Shown: positions 46,899-55,474 of the stretch, piece by piece
How the letters are laid out: every line of letters begins with the position of its first letter
Position numbering within the stretch: the first letter of the stretch is position 1
NCBI RefSeq assembly: GCF_003818115.1
Contig: NZ_RPOI01000005.1
Span: 62,001 to 126,000, forward strand
Length of the DNA stretch: 64,000 bases
DNA from: Citrobacter youngae
GTDB taxonomy: Bacteria > Pseudomonadota > Gammaproteobacteria > Enterobacterales > Enterobacteriaceae
Reading direction: 5' to 3'
Position numbers and translations under genes: made by a program
The notes under the pieces: model-generated
Databases searched by the model: none
What the model saw: the letters and a program-made list of their open reading frames with translations, nothing else
What the model was told of the DNA's origin: nothing

Positions 46899-46998
46899 CG
46901 CACGTTTTTACTGGCGCTTTTGCCCACGTTGACTACGCTGAAAAATGGGCGGCTTAACTGGTCGTACCACAACCCGCAAATCAACGGAGAGCACGATG

Positions 46999-47235
46999 AT
47001 GAAAACCAGTGTGCGCATTGGCGCTTTTGAAATCGACGACGCCGAGTTACATGGCGAATCGCCGGGGGACCGAACGTTAACCATTCCTTGTAAATCCGAT
47101 CCGGATTTATGTATGCAACTGGACGCCTGGGATGCCGACACCAGCGTCCCGGCCCTTCTCAATGGAGAACATTCCGTTCTATTCCGCGAGCACTACGATC
47201 GTAAGTCAGATGCCTGGGTCATGCGCTTTGCCTGA
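46999..47235 (+). CDS. yebV: Uncharacterised protein YebV
   Basis: 78-residue soluble protein of unknown function beginning MKTSVRIGAFEIDDAELHGE, matching E. coli YebV over its full length. GGAGA lies 8 nt before this ATG; an ATG one codon earlier is too close. In E. coli the gene is stress-regulated. It follows rsmF. Confidence 0.94.
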   Translation: MKTSVRIGAFEIDDAELHGESPGDRTLTIPCKSDPDLCMQLDAWDADTSVPALLNGEHSVLFREHYDRKSDAWVMRFA

Positions 47236-47244
47236 TTCAAAAAG

Positions 47245-47270
47245 AACCCGTCGCCAGACGGGTTATTTAT
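47245..47270. terminator. Bidirectional terminator between yebV and the MFS gene
   Basis: AACCCGTC and GACGGGTT pair with a 4-nt loop, flanked by an A-run on one side and ATTTATTA on the other; it overlaps the MFS stop codon. Confidence 0.85.
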
Positions 47271-48501
47271 TAGCGTTAAAACAATTGAATCTAAGTACGC
47301 AGGCGGAGAAGAAAGCGATGGTTCCCCCCGCAGCCAGCACGCTATAAGCGAGTTCCCAGCTTTGCGTTGAATCCATCACCACACCAAATGTTAAAGGCGC
47401 AAGAGACCCCACGCCAAATCCAAGCAGCGACCGCAATCCCATCACACTCCCCAGCTTTGCCTGAGGCACATTATCGGCAATCGCGGCAGATAAGACGCCT
47501 GAATCACCAAGAATGAAGAAACTCCCCATAAACGCGAACAATAATGTCCACCCCGCCCCCCAGGAAACCGATAATCCCATCAGGAGTGAACTCAACGCGC
47601 CAGCAGCGCCCATAAAAATCAACACCGATGCGCGATTAAAATAATCGGAGATTGCCCCTACAATCAGCGTCGAGAACATCCCCGATAAATGTACAGCACA
47701 GGCGACGATCAACCCGGTGGCCATCGGCTCCATCTGCCAGGCTTGCAGCGCATTCGTCACCAGGCTGGGGGTCCATGCCCAGCTCCCCAGTAACTCCCAG
47801 CAATGCGCAATATAACCTACCATCAGCAGTATTGCGCCGACCGACAGAACATGGCTCTTTGCCGATCCCCCCTGCTTCTGCGTCCTGTACATGTCTTCCT
47901 GATAGCCGGATAACGTCACTGAACCGGATACCGCGCCAACCAATGCGCCAGCGGCACATAAAGAGAACGCAAAGGAAGCTCCCCAGCGCAATGCTCCCCA
48001 GGCGGAGATAAATACAGACAGCAGGTAGCCAAACGAACCTGCGGCCAGGATCATCCCAACGGCAAGTCCACGTTTGGGCACGCTGTTCATGCCCATAGCC
48101 AACATCATCGCTGGCGTGTAGGCCCCACCCTGGGTCAATCCGACAAAGGCCATCATGACCAGAGCGGAGGAATAAGAGCGGGCAAAACAGGCAAAAAGCA
48201 ATAAAGCGAGCACACCGAACCACGAGAAAATGAGATACACCTTGCGAGCCCCCAGATAGTCGCACAGCCAGGAGGCAGCAAATAAGGCGCAGGCGTTTGA
48301 AATACTAAATACCGTCTGTATTGTTCCCGCAGCGGCGGCGTCTATATGCCACTCTTCGCGTATTACCGGAAGTGCACCAGCAAAAGCCATTGTCCCCAGG
48401 CATGTTCCCGCCCGTCCAAGGCAAAACAAATTGAATGCTTTCACTAAAATTGCCTTCAGAAAAAGTGAATATCGATAATGAACCAGAGCGTTACGGGCCA
48501 T
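47263..48501 (-). CDS. MFS transporter, accessory, paired with a LysR regulator
   Basis: Inner-membrane major facilitator, 412 residues from the ATG at 48501. Hydrophobic helices cover the protein, and a motif A-like loop (DYLGARKVYLIF) is visible. The frame continues to a TTG at 48567, but that start would fall inside the palindrome at 48548-48572. The substrate is unknown. E. coli has yebV and yebW adjacent here, so the transporter and its regulator are an insertion in this lineage. Confidence 0.85.
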   Translation of the reverse strand: MARNALVHYRYSLFLKAILVKAFNLFCLGRAGTCLGTMAFAGALPVIREEWHIDAAAAGTIQTVFSISNACALFAASWLCDYLGARKVYLIFSWFGVLALLLFACFARSYSSALVMMAFVGLTQGGAYTPAMMLAMGMNSVPKRGLAVGMILAAGSFGYLLSVFISAWGALRWGASFAFSLCAAGALVGAVSGSVTLSGYQEDMYRTQKQGGSAKSHVLSVGAILLMVGYIAHCWELLGSWAWTPSLVTNALQAWQMEPMATGLIVACAVHLSGMFSTLIVGAISDYFNRASVLIFMGAAGALSSLLMGLSVSWGAGWTLLFAFMGSFFILGDSGVLSAAIADNVPQAKLGSVMGLRSLLGFGVGSLAPLTFGVVMDSTQSWELAYSVLAAGGTIAFFSACVLRFNCFNANK

Positions 48502-48547
48502 GTTATGAGCAAGGGGAAGACGCTGACAAACGATCTTTATTGCGTCA

Positions 48548-48572
48548 ATTGGTTGAGTTAAACTCAACCAAT
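48548..48572. promoter_or_regulatory. 25-bp perfect palindrome over the LysR start codon
   Basis: The arms ATTGGTTGAGTT and AACTCAACCAAT pair perfectly around one central base. The right arm includes the first two bases of the LysR ATG. It lies about 47 bp upstream of the MFS start, so it is well placed as the autoregulatory operator for both genes. Confidence 0.7.
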
Positions 48573-49488
48573 GACACGATTACTCTCGCTCCCCCATTTG
48601 CCGGCATTCGAAGCTGCTGCGCGTAGAAGCAGCTTCAGTGCGGCAGCTGATGAACTGTTTATCACCACAGGAGCAGTCAGCCGACATATCCGCGCACTGG
48701 AAGCACAACTGGGCGTACAACTGTTTTATCGTGCACACAAATCTGTCAGGCTGACGAGTGCCGGCGAGACCTTTTCCCGCGTTGCAACACGGTTACTCGA
48801 TGAACTTGCGCAGGCAGAAAAAGAGGTCAGCGCTAACACCTTTTCGGGAAGGTTAACCATCCAGTGCCTGCCCACATTCGCCATGCACTGGCTAATGCCA
48901 AGACTGGCTGAGCTGAATGAAATCCACCCTGAACTCACCGTCGATGTCACCACCAGCATTGGTCCCGTTAGCTTCGCTTCTCCCTTTGATGTCGCGATTC
49001 GCCGGGATCCGGCACATTTTTCCGGGCTTAAACCTGTTCCATTTCTTCGGGAATCAAGCCTGCTGGTTTGTAGCCAGCAGTACCTGCACAGCCGACCTCT
49101 GGTCTCGCCAGATCAACTGGACGATCATATAAAAATTCAAATTCGTGCGCGTAACGATCTCTGGAAACGCTGGCATAGCCATTTCCCAAATGATCATAAT
49201 GAAAGTAACCAGATTATCACGCTGGATCATACATTTGCGGCAATACAGGCGGCTGAAGATGGCTTGGGTTTGGCCGTAATGCCCTATTTATTCTGTGAAA
49301 AACACCTGAAAACAGGAAGGCTGGTTGCGCCATTTGGCGATTTGACTATCGATACCGGAACCTATTCTCTGCTGTGGAATGACAGGCAAGATGGGGCCGT
49401 AAGAAAATTTACCCACTGGTTACAATCTTTCGAATTGCCCGGTGAAACGTACCTGCCCTTCACGAATGAGTACACAGTGACGCGTTAA
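48571..49488 (+). CDS. LysR-family regulator (GcvA-like subgroup)
   Basis: Transcription factor of 305 residues with an N-terminal winged helix (FEAAARRSSFSAAADELFIT, then GAVSRHIRALEAQLG) and a LysR effector-binding domain. The ATG at 48571 fits the usual start of GcvA-like proteins but has no Shine-Dalgarno sequence; the palindrome runs into it. It is divergent from the MFS gene and presumably controls it. Confidence 0.93.
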   Translation: MTRLLSLPHLPAFEAAARRSSFSAAADELFITTGAVSRHIRALEAQLGVQLFYRAHKSVRLTSAGETFSRVATRLLDELAQAEKEVSANTFSGRLTIQCLPTFAMHWLMPRLAELNEIHPELTVDVTTSIGPVSFASPFDVAIRRDPAHFSGLKPVPFLRESSLLVCSQQYLHSRPLVSPDQLDDHIKIQIRARNDLWKRWHSHFPNDHNESNQIITLDHTFAAIQAAEDGLGLAVMPYLFCEKHLKTGRLVAPFGDLTIDTGTYSLLWNDRQDGAVRKFTHWLQSFELPGETYLPFTNEYTVTR

Positions 49489-49560
49489 CTTATTTCTCCC
49501 CGCCCCATTAACTGCAATTTCTTCTACACTATTGATACGGCAATACAATTTGAGGATGGA

Positions 49561-49752
49561 ATGTTCACGCTGATTCTTTTTGTTTGCTACCTGGATGGCG
49601 GTTGTGAAGATATCGTGGTTGATGTCTACAATACAGAACGGCAGTGCTTAATTTCGATGGACGATCAGCGCATTCGCAACGGCGGATGCTTGCCGGCCGA
49701 AGACTATATCGACAGCTTCTGGCGTCCTGCTCAGGAATATAGTGATTTCTAA
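49561..49752 (+). CDS. yebW: Uncharacterised small protein YebW
   Basis: 63-residue protein matching E. coli YebW along its full length (FVCYLDGGCEDIVVDVYNTE; DSFWRPAQEY). It has a short hydrophobic N-terminus and four cysteines, and its function is unknown. It converges with pphA with no gap. Confidence 0.93.
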   Translation: MFTLILFVCYLDGGCEDIVVDVYNTERQCLISMDDQRIRNGGCLPAEDYIDSFWRPAQEYSDF

Positions 49753-50394
49753 TTATTGTAACTGCACCAACGTTAGCTCACCGCCAAATACCGCGCCAGT
49801 ATCAATATAGTGCAGATTATCGCGATCAAGCCGATGGCGCAGGGGAGTATGGCCAAACCAAAAGTGATCTGCGCCATGAATTCCACTGCCTTTATTCATT
49901 AATCGCGCACGATCCCACAACACCCGTTGCAAATCGACCTCTTTTCGCCACAGATAAATATCATCCGGGTAATCGGCATGGGCAATCACGTGTACGCCAT
50001 TCTGACAATGCAGTTCCAGAATCCACGGTAATTGCTGACAGGCTTCAAGAGCAAATCTTGCCGCGGGTTGTGCTGCCTGCGCAAACCACGAGCCCCCATT
50101 CATAAACCACAGCTGCAGATCCCCCGTTACCAGCGCATCCAACGCCATCTGCTCGTGATTCCCCCTGACCGCTATCATCCAGTTTCGGCGAAGCAACTGT
50201 AGACAGCGCAGACTATCAGGCCCACGATCGGTAACATCGCCGACAGAAACCAACAGATCGCGCCACGGATCAAACCGACACTGGCGCAATTTATCCATCA
50301 GCATAGAAAAACAGCCGTGAAGATCTCCCACGACCCAGATGTGACGCCAGTTTGTTCCTTCGACCCTCTGGTAGACGTTGTCAGACAGCCCCAT
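49753..50394 (-). CDS. pphA: Serine/threonine protein phosphatase PphA
   Basis: Metal-dependent PPP-family phosphatase (PrpA), 213 residues from the ATG at 50394, which has AGAAGG 4 nt upstream. The signature motifs are GDLHGC, GDVTDRGP and GNHEQM, with further metal-ligand histidines (HVIAHADYPDD; FGHTPLRH). In E. coli it signals misfolded envelope proteins through Cpx. An upstream in-frame start at 50475 is not supported by homology. Confidence 0.95.
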   Translation of the reverse strand: MGLSDNVYQRVEGTNWRHIWVVGDLHGCFSMLMDKLRQCRFDPWRDLLVSVGDVTDRGPDSLRCLQLLRRNWMIAVRGNHEQMALDALVTGDLQLWFMNGGSWFAQAAQPAARFALEACQQLPWILELHCQNGVHVIAHADYPDDIYLWRKEVDLQRVLWDRARLMNKGSGIHGADHFWFGHTPLRHRLDRDNLHYIDTGAVFGGELTLVQLQ

Positions 50395-50639
50395 ATGACC
50401 TTCTACTCTCGGATATTGCCTGCCTATAACTTTAGCAATAGCGGCATGAAACGAGGAGTAAACCGCATACGACACGCGATGATTTGCGCAGGGTACGATT
50501 TGACATCACTACAAACTCTCTGCTGTCGATGTCATGCAGCCCAGAATAACTACGCTGTGGATGCTACCCACAATTCGCCTTTGCGATAGGGCTTTTTCAC
50601 GTTTTAATAGTGTTACTATTATTCTGCCTGGTTGATCCG

Positions 50640-51422
50640 TTATTTCACTGATAGATCAACTGGTTTCAGTGGCTTCCGCAGTTCAGTATCATGAAAATCT
50701 TTATATCGTGGTTCGAGACGGGCAGATTCTGAAAGAATAACTCGATTATCCCGAAAGCTCAGATGGTCACTATCAAATAACTTATGAAAATCAGCAGCAA
50801 GTGCAATGCCATTTTCTACACTCGGTAAGCCTTTATTGGCATGGCTAATTATGTGGCAAGCTTCAACTGCCAAAGTACTGCCGGTAATTGCGCATTTATT
50901 GCCCCAATTCGACATCACCACTTTACGAAATTTTGCCTGCTCCCGGCGAATTTTAACCATGCGTAGACCGTCTTCCCTGCGAGCATATGTCCCCATTTGA
51001 TAATCAGGTATTGCAATCAATAAACTGAGAACCGACACAATTTCTTCGCACAAAGGCGCTTCAAATGAAGCTCCCTGATGACAAAAATGTCGTTTAAAAT
51101 TAGTCCATTCCTCTTTTCGCTTGCTGGGAGGGAGTTGTTCACCAACGAGCAATTCATCCACCGGAAGGAAAGTATCAAGAGTGGATAGGTCTTTCAGTTG
51201 AACTCGATATGGATAAGCGTTGTTTGGGTCCACAAAAGTATCAATAATTTCGAATAAGCCACACAACTGGAAGTCTCGCTTTCCAGAGAGTTTTTGAATA
51301 ACAAAAAGGCGGTCACCAGGGGTCACTTGACGGGTTTTCCATTCCTGCCCAACCCCATACCCATTACTGTAGTCAAAATCTTTTGTATTTTTGGGTCCAT
51401 GGTAAGCATAGAAATATTTCAT
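50640..51422 (-). CDS. HNH endonuclease with N-terminal PUA/EVE-like domain
   Basis: 260-residue protein with a C-terminal HNH nuclease domain: C-A-I-T-G, then EACHIISHANKGLPSVENGI and DFHKLFDSDHL, giving the His, Asn and His ligands. The first 130 residues (AYHGPKNTKDFDYSNGYG; GDRLFVIQKLSGKRDFQLCG) look like a PUA/EVE-type domain, a fold used to read modified bases. The pairing suggests a modification-dependent (type IV) restriction enzyme. It is absent from this site in E. coli, so it is accessory. Domain identity at the N-terminus is inference. Confidence 0.75.
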   Translation of the reverse strand: MKYFYAYHGPKNTKDFDYSNGYGVGQEWKTRQVTPGDRLFVIQKLSGKRDFQLCGLFEIIDTFVDPNNAYPYRVQLKDLSTLDTFLPVDELLVGEQLPPSKRKEEWTNFKRHFCHQGASFEAPLCEEIVSVLSLLIAIPDYQMGTYARREDGLRMVKIRREQAKFRKVVMSNWGNKCAITGSTLAVEACHIISHANKGLPSVENGIALAADFHKLFDSDHLSFRDNRVILSESARLEPRYKDFHDTELRKPLKPVDLSVK

Positions 51423-51490
51423 CTTTTATTCCTTTTGAAATGCCAATAAAGAGTAATATCGACAATCCCACGATAAAACTTAACGTATAA

Positions 51491-51655
51491 ATGCGGTACT
51501 GTGGACTGCTGCTGATGGCCGTCAACACCAGGGACATATCGACTGTTCTGGAAGGTTACGTACTCTGTCTGCAGGAAAGCATGGTCTCAAGTCTTCGCGC
51601 CAGAAAAGAGAACACAGAGGTTTTTGCTCAGAGACTGCTGGGGCAAAAAATTTAA
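51491..51655 (+). CDS. Hypothetical 54-aa ORF, possible gene remnant
   Basis: A short frame beginning MRYCGLLLMAVNTRDIST and ending AQRLLGQKI lies in the gap between the HNH gene and sdsR. I see no ribosome binding site and no known family. It may be the residue of a gene damaged when the HNH gene arrived. The rest of 51423-51785 shows nothing else. Confidence 0.25.
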   Translation: MRYCGLLLMAVNTRDISTVLEGYVLCLQESMVSSLRARKENTEVFAQRLLGQKI

Positions 51656-51785
51656 CAATAACCCAAAAATACCTGGACGCACGCGGTGCAGAATATGTTA
51701 TGGTTTAGACAGGATATGGAAATTTCGAGTAATTTTCGTGGGATTTCGTGAAAGCACAGAAAAAACCCAACGAAAAACAAGCACA

Positions 51786-51889
51786 TAAAAAGAGACCGAA
51801 TACGATTCCTGTATTCGGTCCAGGGAAATGGCTCTTGGGAGAGAGCCGTGCGCTAAAAGTTGGCATTAATGCAGGCTAAGTTACCCTGC
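51786..51889 (-). ncRNA. sdsR: SdsR (RyeB) small RNA
   Basis: A sigma-S-dependent Hfq-binding sRNA of 104 nt, the same length as in E. coli and Salmonella. The body (TTAGCCTGCATTAATGCC, CACGGCTCTCTCCCAAGAGC) and the terminator hairpin (GACCGAATACAGG...CGTATTCGGTC, then T-run) are nearly unchanged. It represses mutS, ompD and other targets in stationary phase. Confidence 0.95.
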
Positions 51890-51892
51890 CAT

Positions 51893-51902
51893 TTAAGAAT
51901 AG
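51893..51902 (-). promoter_or_regulatory. Sigma-S type -10 of sdsR
   Basis: CTATTCTTAA on the minus strand differs at one base from the sigma-S extended -10 CTATACTTAA and ends a few bases before the SdsR 5' end at 51889. Confidence 0.75.
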
Positions 51903-52045
51903 ATGACAGCGCCAGGTTTTCCAGTCCGCGACTAAAGTGGTCTGAAAAAAAGGGAGATTGTCACTCGCTACAATGTAAAAACCGCAAGTTCTCCTGTGAG
52001 ATCCTTGCGGTTTTTTATTGGAAATCAGAGCACTACATCTGACAA

Positions 52046-52384
52046 TTAACAGAGTTTTTCTGCGCGCTCGATAAACGGCGCAAGGCTCATTTTTTCGTCA
52101 GGTTTAGTCGGATCGTCAATCTGGATAACGTCGATCGGTTTTGCCGTGGTTTTACCGCTCTCAACCTGCTGTCTGGCAACATCATTCAGCGGGTATTGCA
52201 CCAGCGTGCTGGGGTTGATGACATACAGCGCGTTGCCCGGACGGCAGGTCAGCATCACCTCTTCACGATTAAACGCCCATTTATCTTTGCCAACCTCAAA
52301 ACGACTGACGGTAATAACCTGCGGCGCAGCCAGTGCCGCTCCCGAACTTGCCAGTAGCAATAAAGAGATAATGATTTTTTTCAT
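52046..52384 (-). CDS. yebY: Periplasmic protein YebY
   Basis: 112-residue protein with a signal peptide ([20 protein letters not shown]) from the ATG at 52384. It has two cysteines ([11 protein letters not shown] and the C-terminal EKLC). It is the last gene of the copC-copD-yebY operon, linked to copper handling; the exact role is not established. Confidence 0.94.
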   Translation of the reverse strand: MKKIIISLLLLASSGAALAAPQVITVSRFEVGKDKWAFNREEVMLTCRPGNALYVINPSTLVQYPLNDVARQQVESGKTTAKPIDVIQIDDPTKPDEKMSLAPFIERAEKLC

Positions 52385-52400
52385 ACGTTTTGCCAGTCCA

Positions 52401-53273
52401 TCAGAACGGTTCGAGGGTTGCAAACAGGCTGACAATTGCCAGCACAACAGCGCCTATACCCCATTCCAGCTTCGTCATCCAAATAAAATAGAGGGTCATG
52501 CAGCGGTTATCCTGCTGCATACGTGGAACAAGAACATACCGATTCACCAGCGCAATCGCCACCATTAGCATGACCAGGGCACATTTTAACAACAGCAGTC
52601 TCCCATAAGCCGCATGCCAGGGAACAGAAAAACCGACAATAAACAGCGCATTCATGATGCCGGTAAGCAACACGCCAATCACAAAAAGATGCCCATAGCG
52701 GGAGAAACGCATCATGGTGCTGATGGCCTGTTCTCGCCAGCGGCCATGCGCCATTCGCATACAGTAAAGTACGGGTAGCAGGCCACCGAACCAGGCGGCG
52801 GCGCATATCAGATGCAAGGCATGGTTAACCTGCTGGATTGCCCCAGTAATACCAGTATGCAGCGTCGCATGCCCGACGCCAGCCAGCAAAATAAACTGCG
52901 CAATCGTCAGCATTAACAGCCGTCGCGGCATGCTACGCGGTACGATAATAACCACCACCAGAGTGACCAGCGCGAGGATAATCTGCCATAACCAGACGCC
53001 GCCAAACTGCGTTTGCAACACCGCGCCCCATACATCTGTAGAGATAACATCCCGCCAGCCTGAGCCCATTAACCCACCCTGGATCGCCAGCATCAGCGTC
53101 GCGCTGATAAAGCTCCACGTTGCGGCATGCCGTTGCAGACGCAAAAAACGACGCATCATTAAACGGCGAACCGAAACGGGAGCCAGCCATGCGCCGTAAA
53201 GCGCACAACCAAACACCAGCATCAAAGTGGTAAAATGGATAAACCGTAATGCAACCCAGGTAAATGCCAGCAT
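52401..53273 (-). CDS. copD: Copper-related membrane protein CopD (YebZ)
   Basis: Inner-membrane protein of the CopD family, 290 residues with about eight helices. Conserved membrane histidines are visible ([29 protein letters not shown]). It is expected to import copper handed over by CopC. It lies 3 bp after copC. Confidence 0.95.
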   Translation of the reverse strand: MLAFTWVALRFIHFTTLMLVFGCALYGAWLAPVSVRRLMMRRFLRLQRHAATWSFISATLMLAIQGGLMGSGWRDVISTDVWGAVLQTQFGGVWLWQIILALVTLVVVIIVPRSMPRRLLMLTIAQFILLAGVGHATLHTGITGAIQQVNHALHLICAAAWFGGLLPVLYCMRMAHGRWREQAISTMMRFSRYGHLFVIGVLLTGIMNALFIVGFSVPWHAAYGRLLLLKCALVMLMVAIALVNRYVLVPRMQQDNRCMTLYFIWMTKLEWGIGAVVLAIVSLFATLEPF

Positions 53274-53276
53274 CGG

Positions 53277-53651
53277 TTATTTCACGCTAAAGGTATATTG
53301 CCCCTTCGTCTTGTGACCATCCACGGAAACAACGTGCCAGTCGACCGTATATTTTCCTGCTTCAAGTGTTTGATCAAGCGGAACAATCAGCTGTGTTTTG
53401 TCCTGCTCACTGCGTGACGCCTTGCCCGTTTTGATCTGCTCTTTGTTTGGACCTGTCAGCGTTGCACCGCTAAATCCTGGTTCCACGCCTTCAGAAAAAT
53501 TCAGCGTCAACGCCTGAGGAGATGCCGCAACCTCGGCATTAGCCGCCGGGCTTTGTTTTGTGAGGTGGGCATGCGCCAGGGCGGCGGGCGTTGCCAGCAC
53601 GCTGGCGAGTACGATGAGAGCGCTGCGAAGCATAGATGCAGATGAAGCCAT
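53277..53651 (-). CDS. copC: Periplasmic copper-binding protein CopC (YobA)
   Basis: 124 residues with a signal peptide (about 1-26, ending PAALA) and a beta-sandwich domain. The mature N-terminal HAHLTKQSP and the later DWHVVSVDGHKTKGQ supply the histidine copper ligands. First gene of copC-copD-yebY. Confidence 0.95.
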   Translation of the reverse strand: MASSASMLRSALIVLASVLATPAALAHAHLTKQSPAANAEVAASPQALTLNFSEGVEPGFSGATLTGPNKEQIKTGKASRSEQDKTQLIVPLDQTLEAGKYTVDWHVVSVDGHKTKGQYTFSVK

Positions 53652-53793
53652 TTCAACTATTCCTTTTTGTTATGTCTAATCTATAGAGAATAACCTTCTA
53701 CAATGATCGAGTCGAGAATCATCATTTCAGGCTTGCCATTAATGCGCACTCTTAGTAACTTTTGCGCGCTAATGGAGAGATGAGGAAAAACGT

Positions 53794-54024
53794 ATGAATA
53801 TTAATCTGGCCAAACTTGAGCAAGCAGAAATGGATAAGGTTAACGTCGATCTCGCTGCGGCAGGTGTCGCATTTAAAGAGCGCTACAACATGCCTGTCGT
53901 TGCTGAAGTAGTCGAGCGTGAACAGCCTGCACATTTACGCGACTGGTTCCGTGAACGCCTGATCGCGCACCGTTTAGCTTCTGTTTCCCTGTCACGTTTA
54001 CCTTACGAGCCTAAAGTTAAATAA
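53794..54024 (+). CDS. holE: DNA polymerase III theta subunit HolE
   Basis: 76-residue accessory subunit that binds and stabilises the epsilon proofreading subunit in the Pol III core. The sequence ([20 protein letters not shown]) matches the family over its full length. It is transcribed away from copC. Confidence 0.97.
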   Translation: MNINLAKLEQAEMDKVNVDLAAAGVAFKERYNMPVVAEVVEREQPAHLRDWFRERLIAHRLASVSLSRLPYEPKVK

Positions 54025-54130
54025 ACCTTATATTAAGTTACAATTCCTTACATGATGCCTGCTACAGTATAAGTACATTCTTAATCTACTATTTAAGGAT
54101 GGTTGTAGACACTATGAAAAGGAAATCATT

Positions 54131-54787
54131 ATGTCACACTGGAAAATTGCTGCAGCGCAGTACGAACCACTTCAACGATCATTAAGCGAACACGTCGCCC
54201 ATCATTTGCAGTTCATTCAGGCAGCGGCTAAATGCCAATGCGAATTGTTGGTTTTTCCATCATTGTCCCTGTTGGGATGTGTGGACGAAGACGACGCTCT
54301 CCCAGCCCCACCTGATGAAGAGTTATTGCACCCCCTCGCCCACGCTGCGGCCACGTATCGTATGACCATCATTGCCGGGTTGTCGGTAGAGCATCACGAT
54401 CGCTTTGTGAAGGGAATAGCGCTTTTCTCTCCCTGGATGACCTCGCCGTTAATGTTTCATCAAAGCCATGGCGCCTGTATCGCCAGGCAACAAAATGCCA
54501 TCAGCGTTGTCGACAGTCAGCCGGAAGGTATTGATATCGACCCGACATTTTCGCTATTCACAACCTGTCAGTCCGTCAGCGAACCAGAACTGCTCTCTTC
54601 CGCTTCGCGCCTGCAAAGTTTTTCACATAAATTCGCCATTGCGGTGCTGATGGCCAATGCACGTGGCAGCAGCGCGTTGTGGGATGAAGGGGGTCGGTTA
54701 ATTGTACGCGCAGACAGCGGTTCGTTACTGTTAACCGGACAACGCACGCCACGGGGTTGGCAAGGTGATATCATTCCATTACGCTAG
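54131..54787 (+). CDS. yobB: Carbon-nitrogen hydrolase-like protein YobB
   Basis: 218-residue protein of the nitrilase superfamily. The N-terminus (WKIAAAQYEPLQRSLSEHVA) and the first catalytic Glu region (CELLVFPSLSLLG) are recognisable, although the usual Glu of LxVFPE is replaced by Ser here, so activity is doubtful. The substrate is unknown. Confidence 0.88.
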   Translation: MSHWKIAAAQYEPLQRSLSEHVAHHLQFIQAAAKCQCELLVFPSLSLLGCVDEDDALPAPPDEELLHPLAHAAATYRMTIIAGLSVEHHDRFVKGIALFSPWMTSPLMFHQSHGACIARQQNAISVVDSQPEGIDIDPTFSLFTTCQSVSEPELLSSASRLQSFSHKFAIAVLMANARGSSALWDEGGRLIVRADSGSLLLTGQRTPRGWQGDIIPLR

Positions 54788-54809
54788 TCGTTTTGGTCTG
54801 GAGCCCGGC

Positions 54810-55472
54810 ATGTTGCGCATAATAGATACAGAAACCTGTGGTCTGCAGGGAGGCATTGTTGAGATTGCGTCTGTCGATGTCGTTGACGGAACGATCGTCA
54901 ATCCCATGAGCCATCTGGTGCGTCCTGACCGTCCCATCAGTCCACAAGCCATGGCTATCCATCACATCACTGAAGCGATGGTAGCGGATAAACCGTGGAT
55001 TGAAGACATCATCCCGCAGTATTACGGCAGCGAGTGGTACGTGGCGCATAACGCCAGTTTTGATCGGCGTGTGCTGCCCGAAATGCCAGGAGAATGGATT
55101 TGCACCATGAAGCTTTCCCGCCGTCTGTGGCCGGGGATCAAATACAGCAATATGGCGCTCTATAAATCCCGCAAGCTGAGCGTCCAGACGCCGTCTGGTC
55201 TGCACCACCACCGCGCGCTTTATGACTGCTACATCACAGCGGCACTGCTGATCGACATTATGAAGACGTCCGGCTGGACCCCGGAGCAAATGGCCGATGT
55301 CACCGGTCGTCCTGCGTTGCTAACCACATTTACCTTCGGAAAATACCGCGGGAAACCGGTATCTGAAGTCGCTGAACGCGATCCGGGCTATTTGCGCTGG
55401 CTGTTTAACAACCTTGACAATATGAGCCCGGAATTGCGCCTAACGCTGAAACACTATCTGGATAACGCCTGA
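54810..55472 (+). CDS. exoX: Exodeoxyribonuclease X
   Basis: DnaQ-family 3'-5' exonuclease used in mismatch repair, 220 residues from the ATG at 54810. The DEDDh motifs are visible: DTETCGL, HNASFDRR, and HHHRALYDC. The gene converges on ptrB with a 2-bp gap. Confidence 0.96.
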   Translation: MLRIIDTETCGLQGGIVEIASVDVVDGTIVNPMSHLVRPDRPISPQAMAIHHITEAMVADKPWIEDIIPQYYGSEWYVAHNASFDRRVLPEMPGEWICTMKLSRRLWPGIKYSNMALYKSRKLSVQTPSGLHHHRALYDCYITAALLIDIMKTSGWTPEQMADVTGRPALLTTFTFGKYRGKPVSEVAERDPGYLRWLFNNLDNMSPELRLTLKHYLDNA

Positions 55473-55474
55473 GT

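Larger units (their letters stand above)
51770..52016 (+). ncRNA. ryeA: RyeA (SraC) small RNA, antisense to SdsR
   Basis: In E. coli RyeA is transcribed opposite SdsR between pphA and yebY. Here the plus strand runs through the whole SdsR complement and ends at a clear terminator, AAAACCGCAAG / CTTGCGGTTTTTT (51977-52016). The 3' end is well supported; the 5' end is approximate. Confidence 0.7.

Noticed and set aside
54771-55289. 172-codon frame antisense to exoX
   Set aside because: It overlaps almost the whole of the well-supported exoX gene on the other strand and has no support of its own.
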